Assembly: GCA_964035545.1 (NCBI GenBank)
Contig: OZ037765.1
Location: forward strand, 12,332,698-12,396,697
Reading direction: 5' to 3'
From: Bugula neritina
Lineage: Eukaryota; Bryozoa; Gymnolaemata; Cheilostomatida; Bugulidae
Length of the DNA stretch: 64,000 bases
The notes beneath the pieces are model-generated. The model saw nothing but the letters and a program-made list of their open reading frames with translations, ran no database searches and was not told the DNA's origin. This document shows, piece after piece, positions 1 to 12,244 of this stretch (positions within the stretch are counted from its first letter, which is position 1; each line of letters opens with the position of its first letter). The translations under genes were made by a program, and so were the position numbers.

Positions 1-330
1 GTACTAGAATTGGGAACACTTGGGCAGGCTTTTCATTTCTTGACTACCATACTTTTTCATCCTGATGTTTTCTTGGTCTCCAACTGCTGGCAAATGTCTG
101 TTTTCTTTCGGCTTATCTTTAATCCTGCTGCCTCTATTTCTCTCTCCAGATCTCTAACCTTCATTCTAATCTCTTTCTATTACTATCGCAAAAGACCAGA
201 TCATCAGCAAATAGCATTGCCTATGGGCTGTCCTCGTTGATGTCTTCTGCTAAAACATCCATAATTATAATAAATAGCAGCGGGCTTAGTGCCGATCTCT
301 GATGAACTATAACTTCAATTTAGATTTTGC
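1..330 (-). mobile_element. Non-LTR retrotransposon reverse-transcriptase remnant
   Basis: Read on the minus strand, this stretch keeps the palm region of a non-LTR retrotransposon reverse transcriptase. A segment like HQRSALSPLLFIIIMDVL comes first, followed after one stop by the catalytic-motif context AMLFADDLVFCDSNRKR (FADD box, about 167-225). Several in-frame stops follow, so it is a dead copy. It is cut by the window start, so the 3' part of the element (low coordinates) may continue outside. The clade cannot be fixed from this fragment. The identification rests on the FADD box and the preceding GxxQGSxLSPLLF-type block. Confidence 0.8.
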
Positions 331-479
331 TTGTCTATTGGTTTTCAAGCATATTGGTTTGGGGCTGTGGTGTTTTACCGGCTGGATGCTTTTCCTGTCA
401 CTGAACCCTTTGTCTTTATCCGGGCTTGTAACCGGCTGAGTTTTACACTGGCTTGCGCACTCCTCGGGCCACATTAAGT

Positions 480-1260
480 ATAACTATAACTATGTCTATA
501 TTCTAATTCTAATGCCAATGGTAATATAAATAATAATAGTAAATGTAATGCAAATAATTATACTATTTATTACTAATAGTTATAGTATCAATAATAACAA
601 TAACTATAAGTATAATTTTAAGTTATGCTATAACTATAAGGATAACTATTAGTAATAGTATTATCACTACATCTAATGATAATAATATTAATATTACTAT
701 CAGATAAACTTAAAGATTAAGTTTAACTAGTAACTACATCTATAAGTTATACTAAAAGTACACTTACAAGTATAATTATTAACTGAAACTATTTTATTAA
801 TACCTAATAGTTGATACTATAAGATTAAGTATAAGTATACAGTCTCAGTATGAGTACCTATACTATATGTAGTCGGTATAAGATTGAGTTTTGGTATAAA
901 AGTGTAACTATTACTATAAGTATAACTAAGAGTGATACTTATACTATCATCATTGGCATAACATCAACTTTAAGTTTAGCCTAACTCGTAAGTCATAAGT
1001 TTTAGTCTAACTTAAAGGTAATACTTATATGGATATCTAAGAATAACTTCAAGTATTACATTTAGTTCTACTATTACTATTAGTAGTACTCATATTAATA
1101 TTGCGTAAAGATAATAATTTGAATTCCAATAGTAATACTAATAACTAATAAGTAATATTATAACTACTAGTATTAGTAACACTAATACTTACCTTGTTGA
1201 TAATAACCCTTGGATAAAAATTATTTAAATTACTAATTTTTAATAATTATAATATTAATA
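480..1260. repeat. Decayed AT-rich short-motif tandem tract
   Basis: About 780 bases are built almost entirely from reiterated TAACTATAA, AGTAATA and ACTATTA type words, with no fixed period left. It looks like an old microsatellite or minisatellite that has drifted. No coding potential is seen. Similar tracts recur at 25640-26960, 28960-29140 and 34220-34450. The 331-480 interval before it holds nothing recognisable. Confidence 0.7.
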
Positions 1261-1414
1261 TTGGTTTGAAATAAAAGGATATATGTGTTGCAAAATATGC
1301 TATATTTATAACTAGTTCAGTAAAATTGAATTTATCAAGTTTTTTTCTAACTTAATGTTTTAACACTTGCATAAATATTTACTCTGGTTTTTACAATCTT
1401 TTAGAGCAGTCAAA

Positions 1415-3751
1415 ATGGTGAATATAGTATTTATCCATCCTGATTTGGGCATTGGTGGAGCAGAAAAATCAATGGTTGATGCTGCATTGGCGTTAAAGAG
1501 TAATGGCCACAACGTAGAGTTTATAACTAGTTATCATAACACTGAACACTGTTTTGATGAAACTAAAGATGGAACTTTTAATGTTACTGTATCTGGAAAC
1601 TGGTTACCACGTCACTTTCTCAGAAAATTCAATGCTTTCTTCGCGTATTTAAGAATGATCTACGCTGCTTTCTATTTAGTCTTCTTCCATCCTCACCCTT
1701 TTGATCTCGTCATATGCGACCAAATTTCAGCCTGCATACCTGTGCTGAGGTTGAGTCATAAGCCTATTGTATTTTATTGTCATTTTCCGGATACACTTTT
1801 GACCCAGAAAAAGACTTTTCTAAAAAGACTTTATCGGTACCCCATAGATTGGTTGGAAGAAGTAACAACTGGTCAAGCTGATAAAATTCTAGTCAACAGT
1901 AACTTTACTGGTAAGTTTTGTGCTGCATGTAAGAGTTTTGAAAAATTATTCATAGATATGGTTTGTATATGTAATATATAATTATTTAGTTTATATAAGT
2001 AATAAGCGTTCAATTTACGCTTCTGTTGTAAAAATTGTATTTTGTTTCACTTAGCAGTTTTCAACATCTTTGTCATAACTTGTTACATTTCAATCTGGTA
2101 AGACGCCATTCTAATAAGAAAACTTATATTTCAAGATCTATTGCATTTCTAAAATCTTTTTCACTCATTACAATGCATGATCTCAAGTTCTACTCCATTG
2201 AATGCGAATCAAAATATTATTTCACTTTAAAATGTTGAATCTTGCTTTATATTATATTTTATTAGAGTTTTTATTTAAATACTAATTTTGTTTTGTTTTT
2301 TGCCATAAAAGAGATTTGCAAATAATATTGAGACTTTTTTTATTTTATAGAATTAAAAAATTTAACTTTTTGATTATTTTAATATTAAACTTTATAAATT
2401 TTAAAACTTAGACATCGACATCAATGATGATTATAATACTCCAACACGTTCAGTCTTAATTAAGTTTCCGTTCTTGTGCTTGCTAACTTATGCCAAGTCA
2501 AATAGAGAATTACACTGTTACACTGCACATAAAGCTGCTTTCTCCTGGTAGAAGACAACTCCGTATAAAAAGCTACAAATGTGACCAATTAAAAGGCTCT
2601 ATGGAATATATCATCTCTTATACTTGGTCACAAAAGTTTATAAAAATCAACTTGATAAGCATCAGTGGTAAATAAGTAACGGGAAACACCACTACAAATT
2701 ATAATAATTTCACTGTTTGTTTCCTGCAGCTGGAGTTGTCAAAGAGACGTTCCAGAGCTTGTCAAAGACAGAACTGGAAGTGCTTTACCCAATTCCTAAC
2801 TTCAAGCCCTTAGACAACCCAGCTGGAGAACTAGATGCCGAGTGGAATATACCTAAAGTGGACACTCTGTTTCTCTCCATCAATCGATATTCAAGGAGTA
2901 AAAATCTTCCTTTAGCCTTGCATGCTTTGGGTAAGTATACTATTGAGGATCAGTAACAGGCAGTAGGCACCACCACCTTACAAATTCTAAAATGTGAGGT
3001 AGTCGCTGTACAGTGAAGTAGCAATAGCTTTTTTTTAAAGTTTATGGGTTAAGTTTAGTGATGAGGAAGATTGCAGGGATTATTTGCAGGACTTTAAAGA
3101 AATTGGTAATAAAATAGGTTCGTAGCTGCATAGTCAACCTGCACTCATGTTATTTCTTATGTAATTTCTATGTTATGCCAACCTTAGATGAAGCCAACCA
3201 TACCTCTTACTGAGTCTGTAATGCTGCCTTGATATTTGTTAGGAATGCTCCAAGACAATCTGGGAGATCTGACAGGAAAGGTTCACCTCGTTATAGCTGG
3301 TGGATACGATGACCGAGTCACTGAAAATGTGGAGCATTATCTGGAGCTAAGGAAGTTAGCTGCGGACCTGAAGCTAGACAATCTCGTTACATTTCTTTGC
3401 TCAGTTAGCGATGACGACAAGCTAGCTCTACTTTCTGCTGCCACCTGTCTGCTGTACACTCCTGATCGGGAGCACTTTGGTATTGTGCCTGTGGAAGCAA
3501 TGTACTTGAGATGCCCTGTTATTGCTGTAAACAGCGGAGGCCCTCTTGAAACTGTAGCTCATGAAGTAACCGGTTATCTATGTGAACAGACAGGAGACGC
3601 CTTTAGCAAAGCCATGAATAGTTTTGTTGAAAATCCCGATTTGAAAACTTCTATGGGAAAAGCCGGAAGAGCTCGAATGATCAATTTATTTTCTTTCGAA
3701 ACTTATTCTAGAGGCCTAAACAGAGTTGTCGATACCTTAGCCACAAAATAA
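1415..3751 (+). CDS. ALG2: ALG2 alpha-1,3/1,6-mannosyltransferase
   Basis: ALG2 adds the second and third mannoses, from GDP-mannose, to Man1GlcNAc2-PP-dolichol on the cytosolic face of the ER, early in N-glycan precursor assembly. Exons are 1415-1910, 2730-2930 and 3243-3751. Splice phases match at both junctions (1 and 1), giving 401 residues against about 416 in human. The start ATG has A at -3 and G at +4; the frame is open upstream but without an ATG. The N-terminal block reads [20 protein letters not shown], with [10 protein letters not shown] and [10 protein letters not shown] further on. The C-terminal half has [24 protein letters not shown] and the GT-B family-4 EX7E motif in [11 protein letters not shown] followed by [13 protein letters not shown]. 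The family usually has hydrophobic ER-associating segments; here the hydrophobic stretch AAFYLVFF follows residue 80. AATAAA near 4259 is a plausible poly(A) signal. Nothing appears broken. Confidence 0.96.
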
Positions 3752-6700
3752 TACACTCTTTGGTGTTGAAACTAGGAGTTTAGATTAGATCACCAGTATT
3801 GGGCAATCATACAAAGTCATTATATTCTTCTGCTTAAGAATCTTAGCAAAATTTGGAGTTGTTATGAAGCTATTTATAGTTGTATAATCATTGTGGGACA
3901 ATAATTCTGTTATTAAGGAGTGATTCTCTATGGTCCCCAATTTTTATCAAAAAAAGGTGACATAGTGCAGTAAGCTTGTAGTGAAGCATAAAATTTTTAC
4001 AACAATACACTGTCAACATATTTGTTTTCTCCTAATGGTATTGCTTTCCATGCTTTAGTTTTTCAAGTATTGCTTTTATACGCATACACTCATTTAAGTA
4101 TATGTGTAACATTTAAAAAAAACAGATTGTCGGTGCTATTCACAAATTTGTACTTCTATTTTCCTTTTATTGCGCCCATTTAATCTTGCGTTGCTTCAAC
4201 ATGCTACAATGCTTCACTCTGTTATACCTCATTTATGCATCTTTTTACTGTAGTTTTAAATAAACTGCTTTAAAAGCTTCAATTATATTTATTTTCTGCT
4301 TCCAACTATCACACGAAAAACATCTAAAGTTTAGTATGGTTAGAAAAAGAAAAAAACTTCCAATAGTCAAGCTAGATTAAACACAGCTCTACTGGCATTA
4401 AATCATAACAACATAAACTCATTAAGATCCTAAAATTAATAAAGCAATTATTAACCTATTTGTCATAGCTGGTCAAAAGTTGAATATAAATGAATGTTGT
4501 GAAGGCTAGAAGTATCTAAAATGATAGTATTGAAAGTACCTACTACCTGTCGCATATAAATGTCAGCGAAGTAGCGCTACTTGAATGTCAGGCTGTTAGT
4601 TATATTTGAATATGAAGGCTTATTTAGGCCTATAAAAACTATTTTACAGAGACTACATTATAATCGTTCCAGATCTGATAGGAAATTTGCATGGTAATAC
4701 TTTTTGCCATCAATAAGATTTGATGGCTGGCCATAGATTTCCTCTTCAAGTTAAAAAAAATTCATGGAAGAAAATTAATATTAAAAGCTCTGCTTCACAA
4801 TATACTTATAGTACACTGCTAAATTTAAGTAAGTGTTATTTTCTTAAGCAAAGAATCAATGACATGAACAAACAAATTATGCACGTCAGTATTGTCATAC
4901 AGTGTTGATTACGCACTGCTTTGAGGAAATGAAGAGTATAGGTCACAGTGCCATTGTCTACCAAGTTATCTGTCTTAAATGCTTTTTTTGTTCTATAAAT
5001 ACTTTTATAGTTATCACAGTTAAATTTAATGTAATAATAATAACTGTTTGCTTTTTATCACAAAATCATTTGCTTCACTTCCAAATAATATGTTCAAGAG
5101 TAAAAAGTTAAAGCTAATAAATTATTGCTTTTATGCAGGTATGTTTTTGCACAATAACTATATCAGAAGAGTTTAATATAACTGAAAAAATAACACCATA
5201 ATTATCTCAATTCTTTCATTTGCAATCCTAGCAGCAGAGATATTCAGACTAAATTTAGATGATAATCTTATCTATATAGGCACACTTTTTCAATTTCGCT
5301 TTCGAAAAACATCAATTGATATAAAAAAAATTAGTTTAATATCAGAAAATAAATTGTCTTTGATACATAATGATATTGATAGGTCTTTTGTTATGATATA
5401 TTGTAACATATCAATTACACTGTTGATTTTTTAAAAATGTTTCAAAATAGTTTAAGAGTTTCACATTCATGCACTCCAGACGTTTGCCAAAATCATTAGA
5501 CGACTATTTACTTCTATGTGTAAATACTAAAAAAAATAAATGATGGTGTTTGTCATATCATGAAAATGTTTTTGCTTTATAATATAGCCTAGATAATATA
5601 GGTAAATTTTGTGAGTAACCACACCAATCTTACGAGCAATTGCATAAAGCAGAAGATGTGGGTGAAAGCACCCACCATCTTTCATTTGTGACTTTGTTTT
5701 TACAAAACCTTAGGAACCTTGTGTGTTATTGTTACTCATGCATACGTTGGTCACTATATAATGAAATCAGAGGTTTGAACAAGTTAAAAACTGTACTTTC
5801 CTTTTCACATACATAACACAGAGAGCCTTCTATAGATTAGGTAGGTTGAAAAAGCAGTGCTGAACAGTTTGAAGATATGAGACAACATAGGAATCAATAG
5901 CATTTTTATGTTCGTTAATTCTTCTTTTATCTACTTAGTATTTGCTCTTTAACTCTTTAAAAGGAACTTGTAGTTTCCCATGAACATGCAACTTTTAATA
6001 AAACTTGCTGTACACATGTCAGTTATGAATATATGCTAAAGTTTTTATCACTTTATTGTAAAAGAAACAATTAGTTAAGGTTGTTGCATATACATTATGT
6101 TCTCTTTTGTTGTTCTTTGTTAGTATTGGCTCGTTAGCTACAATGTTATGATATAATATTGCGAAGTATTTATCGTAACTTATTGGATGAATGTACACTT
6201 TGTAGGTCAACTTGTCAGGTTTTATTCTTTCCTTCATGCAAAAAGCAATAGAAACATTTAGGTATTATGCTATAATTGTTTGCCTATTAAAAGGTAACAC
6301 CAAACCACAAGTTATGCTCCTGACACCCCTATTGTCTTAGTCTCCTAGCTGCTTAATCTGATAATGAGTATCTTTGTATTTGCCTGTATATATTGTAATT
6401 GATTTCAGTTATTCACTTATTGAACTTATGTTTTACAATAAAAAAGTAACTATCAAAGTATTGGATATAGTTTAGTTGATTATAACCATTGGTAGTGTGT
6501 TACTAGCTTCCATTTCACTATATTCTAATTAACGTTGGGCTATGCTGAGATGTCAAGACAGGTGTCTAATGTGGGCTTTTCCTATATACAAAAAAGGTTA
6601 GATGCTCTCTATTATTACATGTGTCTTAAACAACCTGGCTTGAATTAGAGAAATTAACCTTAAATTCTGATTTGGTAGAAACATTAGTGCTTCATTTCGA

Positions 6701-7110
6701 AGCTGTGTTTTGTACTGTGTTGATGAGGGACTAAATTCTGAAACAGTTGCTGTACACAGGTTTAGTTTTATATACCATATAAAACATATAAACTTAACTT
6801 GTATTATTGTTACACTTAATGACTACATTATTGTATAAAATTGAGTAAAATTATGAATAGAATGTGCAAATTATTCCACATGTTGAAAACTATCTTCCGT
6901 ACATTGAAGGAAATAGTGTTTTTATGCAAGAAACATTACTTAAAATTTGATTCCTGAATTTCACAGCATTATTATAGCTGTTTAACATGTACTATCACTG
7001 TGTATAAATATACAGTTGGTTACAACACAGCATGCTTATAAACTCATCTCATTATAATAGTAAATTCTCAATTAGCATTTTTGTTCACTATGGTTTTATC
7101 CCAGATCATA
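3752..7110. other. Intergenic region without recognisable gene
   Basis: This is AT-rich sequence following ALG2. It contains AATAAA-type poly(A) signals (about 4259 and 4438) and a small hairpin at about 5654-5682, with GATGTGGGTG facing CACCCACCATC. Short open frames occur on both strands, including one at 6019-6237 (-), but none has a splice-supported extension, a recognisable motif or coding-like composition. Confidence 0.6.
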
Positions 7111-7576
7111 GACGCTTCCCAGTTAGACAATATTTTTTATTTTGATATCGTTATATATAATAATATACTTATATAACTGTTGTATTGATTGCTAAATAGC
7201 TAATATGCTAATAGCTAATATAAATTATCTGGAATAATATTCCAATTTTCACGGATTTGTATGGGACAAAAACAGTAATACATTAATAATAGACATTATC
7301 TTTAATGAATACTTATTAACAAATATCTTTTCAAACAACAAGAAGTATAGAAAATGCAAAATTAATAAGTTAATGGCAGATCAAAGGAATTTATCGATGT
7401 GCTAAATAACAAGCAATTGGTCTAAGTTTATTTAAGTATACATGTATTACAATAATATAAAATTGCACATAAAATATATCCTGTACCAGAATAAATAAAT
7501 AGCGTCGAACCGGAAAGCATCCATGTGGGAAGCGTTTAAGTTGAAAATTTAGCCTAGCGTATAACTGGGAAGCGTC
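7111..7576. mobile_element. MITE-like element with terminal inverted repeats
   Basis: The ends carry an inverted repeat: GACGCTTCCCAGTTA at 7111-7125 and its reverse complement TAACTGGGAAGCGTC at 7562-7576. Each end is flanked by TA (7109-7110 and 7577-7578), as expected for a Tc1/mariner-type TA target-site duplication. The 466-base body is AT-rich and noncoding. Weaker copies of the GGAAGCGT word occur just inside the right end (about 7515-7545). This is typical of a non-autonomous element, but no second copy is in the window to confirm the boundaries. Confidence 0.6.
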
Positions 7577-8045
7577 TATCTAGGATGACACCTTCACTAT
7601 ATGTCATTTAAATTCTGAATGGTAAAATTGAGCAGCCTATAATATTATTTTAACAACTTTAAGAAAAGGAATTATTTGCATGTGAATTATTTACGAAAAT
7701 ATAGCAGGTCACCAGCTAGTGTTGAAACTATCACCTATTATAAGGAACATAATGGACATATCATAAAATTAAAATGTAAAAAATTCACAATACAATAATG
7801 ATAAATTCAACTATAAAAGTGTTAACAATACAATATAATTACAGCATATATCACAAACCTTAATGTTCATCTTCATAAGAGTTATAAGAATTATAATAAA
7901 CATCAAATACTCAATTTATTACTGTTACAAACCCTTTGTTGCCTCCTAACAATCATCACTTTTCGATATTCGTTGTGACCTACAGAATGTAAGTCAAATA
8001 TTTCTGACATATTTTTGACTGTAACTCATTCTAAACCTCCGTATT

Positions 8046-10615
8046 ATGTCAGAATTTGCTGACATCCGATACACTGCAGCAATAGCTAAGTGTAGAGGGA
8101 CTTATGAGCATATATCAGATATTGCTGATGATGTACCTATAAGAACTAAAGTTGATTATTGGAGAGAAGCCCCTTTCTCTAAGCCTTACCATCCTGATCA
8201 TTTGCTCTTTAGTAATGAACCTAATAAGGTCACAGCTACTTCTTCTCAGCTTTCTCAAGAGGCCCGTAAAAGGTAGACTACTAAACATGAGCTAGTTGTA
8301 ACTCCTGAGCTGTGTTGTTGTCTTACAGTTACAGACATTATAATTAATTATTATAATTTGGATTTGGCTGTTCTTTTAAAATGTGTTTCTGGTGAATCGC
8401 AAAGTATAACGGCTCACCTATAACTGCATACGTAAACTATACTCTACAGTCTACAGCTACTGTGTATGCTACTAGGTGCAGATTCCATTTTATATAGTCT
8501 CTAAAACCCTGCACATTACACTGAGCTTTGCATAATTATTCTATATTATATGCACATTTAGTATTTACATAGTAATATAATATGAACTGTATCATATCGT
8601 AGAGATAATAATCATGTGCACATGCAAGTAATTGAATAGTTGTATGTAATAGTAGAACAATATTAGTAATTTCGTTTATGGTACACAATTCAACCAGCTT
8701 AGACTAAGAAAAACAGGCTAAACTTTAATTTATACCAAAGTGATGCTTACCCAATTAACAAAAAACAATGATATTGCCTGTTGGGTAAAAAAGTTTCTTC
8801 AAAACAGGGGAGGTAACTCCGGTTTCAATCTTTTAACTGTTGAGGTTGTAAAAAGAATTCTGTCAGTCATAATAAGCTAAATATTGGTGTGAATTATAAA
8901 GAAACTATAGAGCATCTGCATACTATAAAAATTAAAATTCAAAACGCTAAAACAAAAAAGTGGCAGCTTAGAGAATATCAGGTATATCCAAAAGAGCATT
9001 TTACCAAAGCCTCTGCCTGCTTGTCAATCTTTGGTCAACATTTTTTTGAGAGAAACTTTCATACGTCTACAAAATTCTCAAAAATATTCTTTTAAATATT
9101 ACAACTGAGTTACTCAAATAATTGCATATCTATTTGAAATTCCACGATGTCCCTTTGAAAATTGCTCAACTCCTGCAAATTTACCCCCTTTCAAAGGAGA
9201 GCCTCCTCCCCCAGACACAAAAAAGTCGCATGCATATTTGAAATCTGTAGAATTTTGGCTCCGTCATGATATATAGCAACAAAGGTTAATATTGATTTGC
9301 TCTACCCGCCCATTTTTGCATACTGGCACCCCCACTATAAGTATAATATAAACATCTGAGCTGTGCATGGTATTTGTTTCATTGATCAATTGTTGCTAGT
9401 TGGTGTTGTGTTTTAGTCAGTACCATGAATCCTGTCAGCCGAGGAAACCTCCCAACTATGTGGATAAGCCTCCTATGACAGAGGCAGAGCTCAAAAAAGC
9501 TGATGCTGTGTCACAAGATGAAATATGGAAGCAAAGTGTTGGTAATGAGCAAAGAGGCCTAAAAAAGTGGGAAAGTGCCTACGGCTATCTCGCAGAATAT
9601 GATTTCAGGGTAATTTATTGTTATTAAATTATAATTATCATATAATGCATAAAAATTTTGCTTGTTTTGAATTGTCTTTTCTATGGGGGAGTCGTCTATA
9701 ATTTATAGAACCAGACTTTAATTAGGATGTGTAATTTGTGTCCTGACAGTTTTCATTTAGGAGTGGTGGTGGAGAAATGGAGATATAGCCTATGTTCTTC
9801 AATTTTTTTATTAAATTTTTGTTTGAGATGCGGGTAAAAATTCTTACAAAGACAAAACTTCTACATTGTTACTTGCTACATTTTTAATCTAGAACTTAGG
9901 TTTTTCTCAATTTCTCCATTACTTCACCTACTTCCTCTGTCTGATGCCAGAAGTTGACCAAACTTTGCACAAGCAACTCTCGGGCACATATAGTCGTGGA
10001 ACTTGTTGAATTCATATAAATGTGGGACTGCTTTCAATCTAACAATATACTACATTTCAAAATTGTAAGACATTACCCTACAGAAAACAAGTGGCTGTTG
10101 AGCAATATAGGTAACGAAGGTAATATAAGTTAAGCTAGTGTAATCAGAGTGTTTTAATAGAGCATTAATCTCATTGAAATAACTGTTTAGCACCAATGGC
10201 ATTATGCCATCCAAGTTGACTGTAAAACCTCAATATCTAGTGTATACTAATAAGCAATACTGACAGCACCTATAAATAATTTGTTTGTAAATAAAAGTGT
10301 AATGTCTAAAATAACTGTAAGAAAGATTCTCCAAAAAAACATCAATAATTAGGATCTTGTACTTGGAATAAATTGTTATAGCCATTGTAATGCTATAAAT
10401 TAGTGGTTTCACTACAGGGAAATCCCATTACTAAAGAACCTTTACCAGAATCTTATGAACAATTTAAATCTGATGGACCTGTCCCAATAACAAACTCTAA
10501 ACACTATGGCTCTAGGATACAGACAGAGGAAGGACAGAGAATGCTTAGACTAGAGCATCAACTTTCTAAAAGTAATAAAAGAAAGAAGTTGGATGCTGAA
10601 ATGATTTGTTATTAA
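8046..10615 (+). CDS. CIMIP5: CIMIP5 (C2orf50-like) ciliary microtubule inner protein
   Basis: The last two exons match the C2orf50/CIMIP5 family well. Exon 9421-9609 carries QDEIWKQSVGNEQRG, a KKW and YGYLAEYDF. Exon 10418-10615 carries GNPITKEPLP, SKHYGSRI and NKRKKLDAEM before TAA. The human protein has the same order: QDQLWRELLEAERRGQQRW, then NWSFLKDYD, GNKKEPEKLP, VVGSRLDTP and ARKKKLEEQM. The junction is phase 0 (AGG|gtaatt to ctacag|GGA). Vertebrate family members are assigned to the axonemal doublet-microtubule lumen, which is the inferred location here. The first exon, 8046-8228 (ATG to AAG|gtcaca), is less sure. It is an open ATG frame with a MIP-like tail, WREAPFSKPYHPDHLLF, and joins in phase, but its donor is weak. 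With it the product is about 189 residues, against 162 in human. AATAAA near 11066 may be the poly(A) signal. Confidence 0.82.
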
Positions 10616-12244
10616 CGGCTTGCCAAGCTGTCATGTGAAGAGTCACACAGCTTAGTAATAACCAGAGAAATGTTGTATTGAGACCATGTATTGAAAGATA
10701 TGTACTCCATAATTAGCAGAAAATATCAATTATATCATAAATCATCTGATATCAAACTTTTCTTGCATGACAGTTAGTTTGTTATATATGCATAGATATT
10801 TTGTGTTAAAGTGCTATAAGAAGCTATATTAAAATTTCAAACATTTTTCTGCTTCAAACTACTCAATAGAAAATTTATCTGTTTATATTTTTTTGTCATT
10901 AGTTGCCATGTTATTTAGACATTGGCTATTGAAACTAACTCTTCAATTTATGCTAACATAATGTAACAAACTATAGCAAATGACAAACAGTGTGATTTGT
11001 TTATATGAGATTATACTAAATAGTTATATTGATAGTGTAATTAAACTTGAAAGTTAAATTTCAAATAAATAGTGAAATTATGATTATCAGCTTTTTTGTA
11101 CTTTATGCTGCTTTATAATTTATTCTGTGTGTTGCCCATACTTGTTTATTTACGTGTTATTATTAGTAAATTAAGTGAGTATATTGTAAAATACATCGTG
11201 CATGTGTAATTATGATTTATGACCATTGTCATTGTGTCTCTTGCTCAGCATCAAGTTATTACTGTTACTGTGCACGAGAATTAGGTAGGATATCTGAGTG
11301 TAGCTCTGTCCTTGATTGCTGCAGAGGGAACAAACCTGTAACTCTAATAGCATTATGTACCTTATTATAGAGACCCCCAAAGTATCACTGTATCTTTATA
11401 AGTTATATAGCTATGTTTAATACATGTATAATATAATATAATTATTTGCAATATAGCGTACGATTTGCTGTTTTAAAACACATAAACACAAAGCACTCTA
11501 AGAAATATTATTATTCATTATTTTATGACAATGTACTCGGTTAAATTATACGGCAATCTTGTAATAGGATTATACCATACGGAATTGCGATACTGAAGTT
11601 GGTTTTCCCCGTGAACAAGCGAATACATTTTTATACCAAGTTCCAAGTTTCCGAGTAACAAAATTACATTTACTGATTTAGTGTATATTTTAAATTTGCC
11701 CTCAAACACTGCGGCTATAAATATTAGTATTACGTAATTATGGTTATAAGTTTATAAGTTATTGATCAGAATGAAAATTACAACAAAGTTTTATAATACT
11801 TTATATTTATATTCATATTGTAAATTTCAAGCTGATGCTTCTGGTCATGCCGTCATGGACTGTCAGTGTCACTGTGGACATAGTCATTAAAAGTTGGTCA
11901 ATCACAATCACAATGTCATAGTGATACTGATAGTCATAGTCATAGTGATCAATCCCATGTCTCAGCCTCATGACCATGAGCATGTGCTATGATCACTTGA
12001 AGTTTATGGTGATATTTATTTTATATTATAATCATCATTATGATTATCATTATGATTATGATAATCATAAAGGAACTATGGTCAAATTTATACAAACTGA
12101 AAATAATCTAATTCTAGTCCTATGGCCATGGCTAGTTATATTGATATTATTTTCATATTGATATTGATGAAATATAGCTCATACCTATAAGTATTACTAT
12201 AAGTGTATGTATAGTCATTATAATTTGCAGTGATAATAATTATT
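10616..12244. other. Intergenic region with short GTCATAGT-type repeats
   Basis: This holds the probable 3' UTR of the upstream gene and then a run of ATAGTCATAGTGAT and CATTATGATTATCA words at about 11840-12080, another decayed short tandem tract. No supported coding sequence is present on either strand. The open frame at 11518-11709 (-) has no recognisable content. Confidence 0.6.

Noticed and set aside
6019-6237. 72-residue minus-strand open frame
   Set aside because: AT-rich composition, no motif, no neighbouring exons.
8889-9095. 68-residue open frame in the CIMIP5 intron
   Set aside because: No acceptor or donor that joins it in phase to the CIMIP5 exons and no recognisable content.
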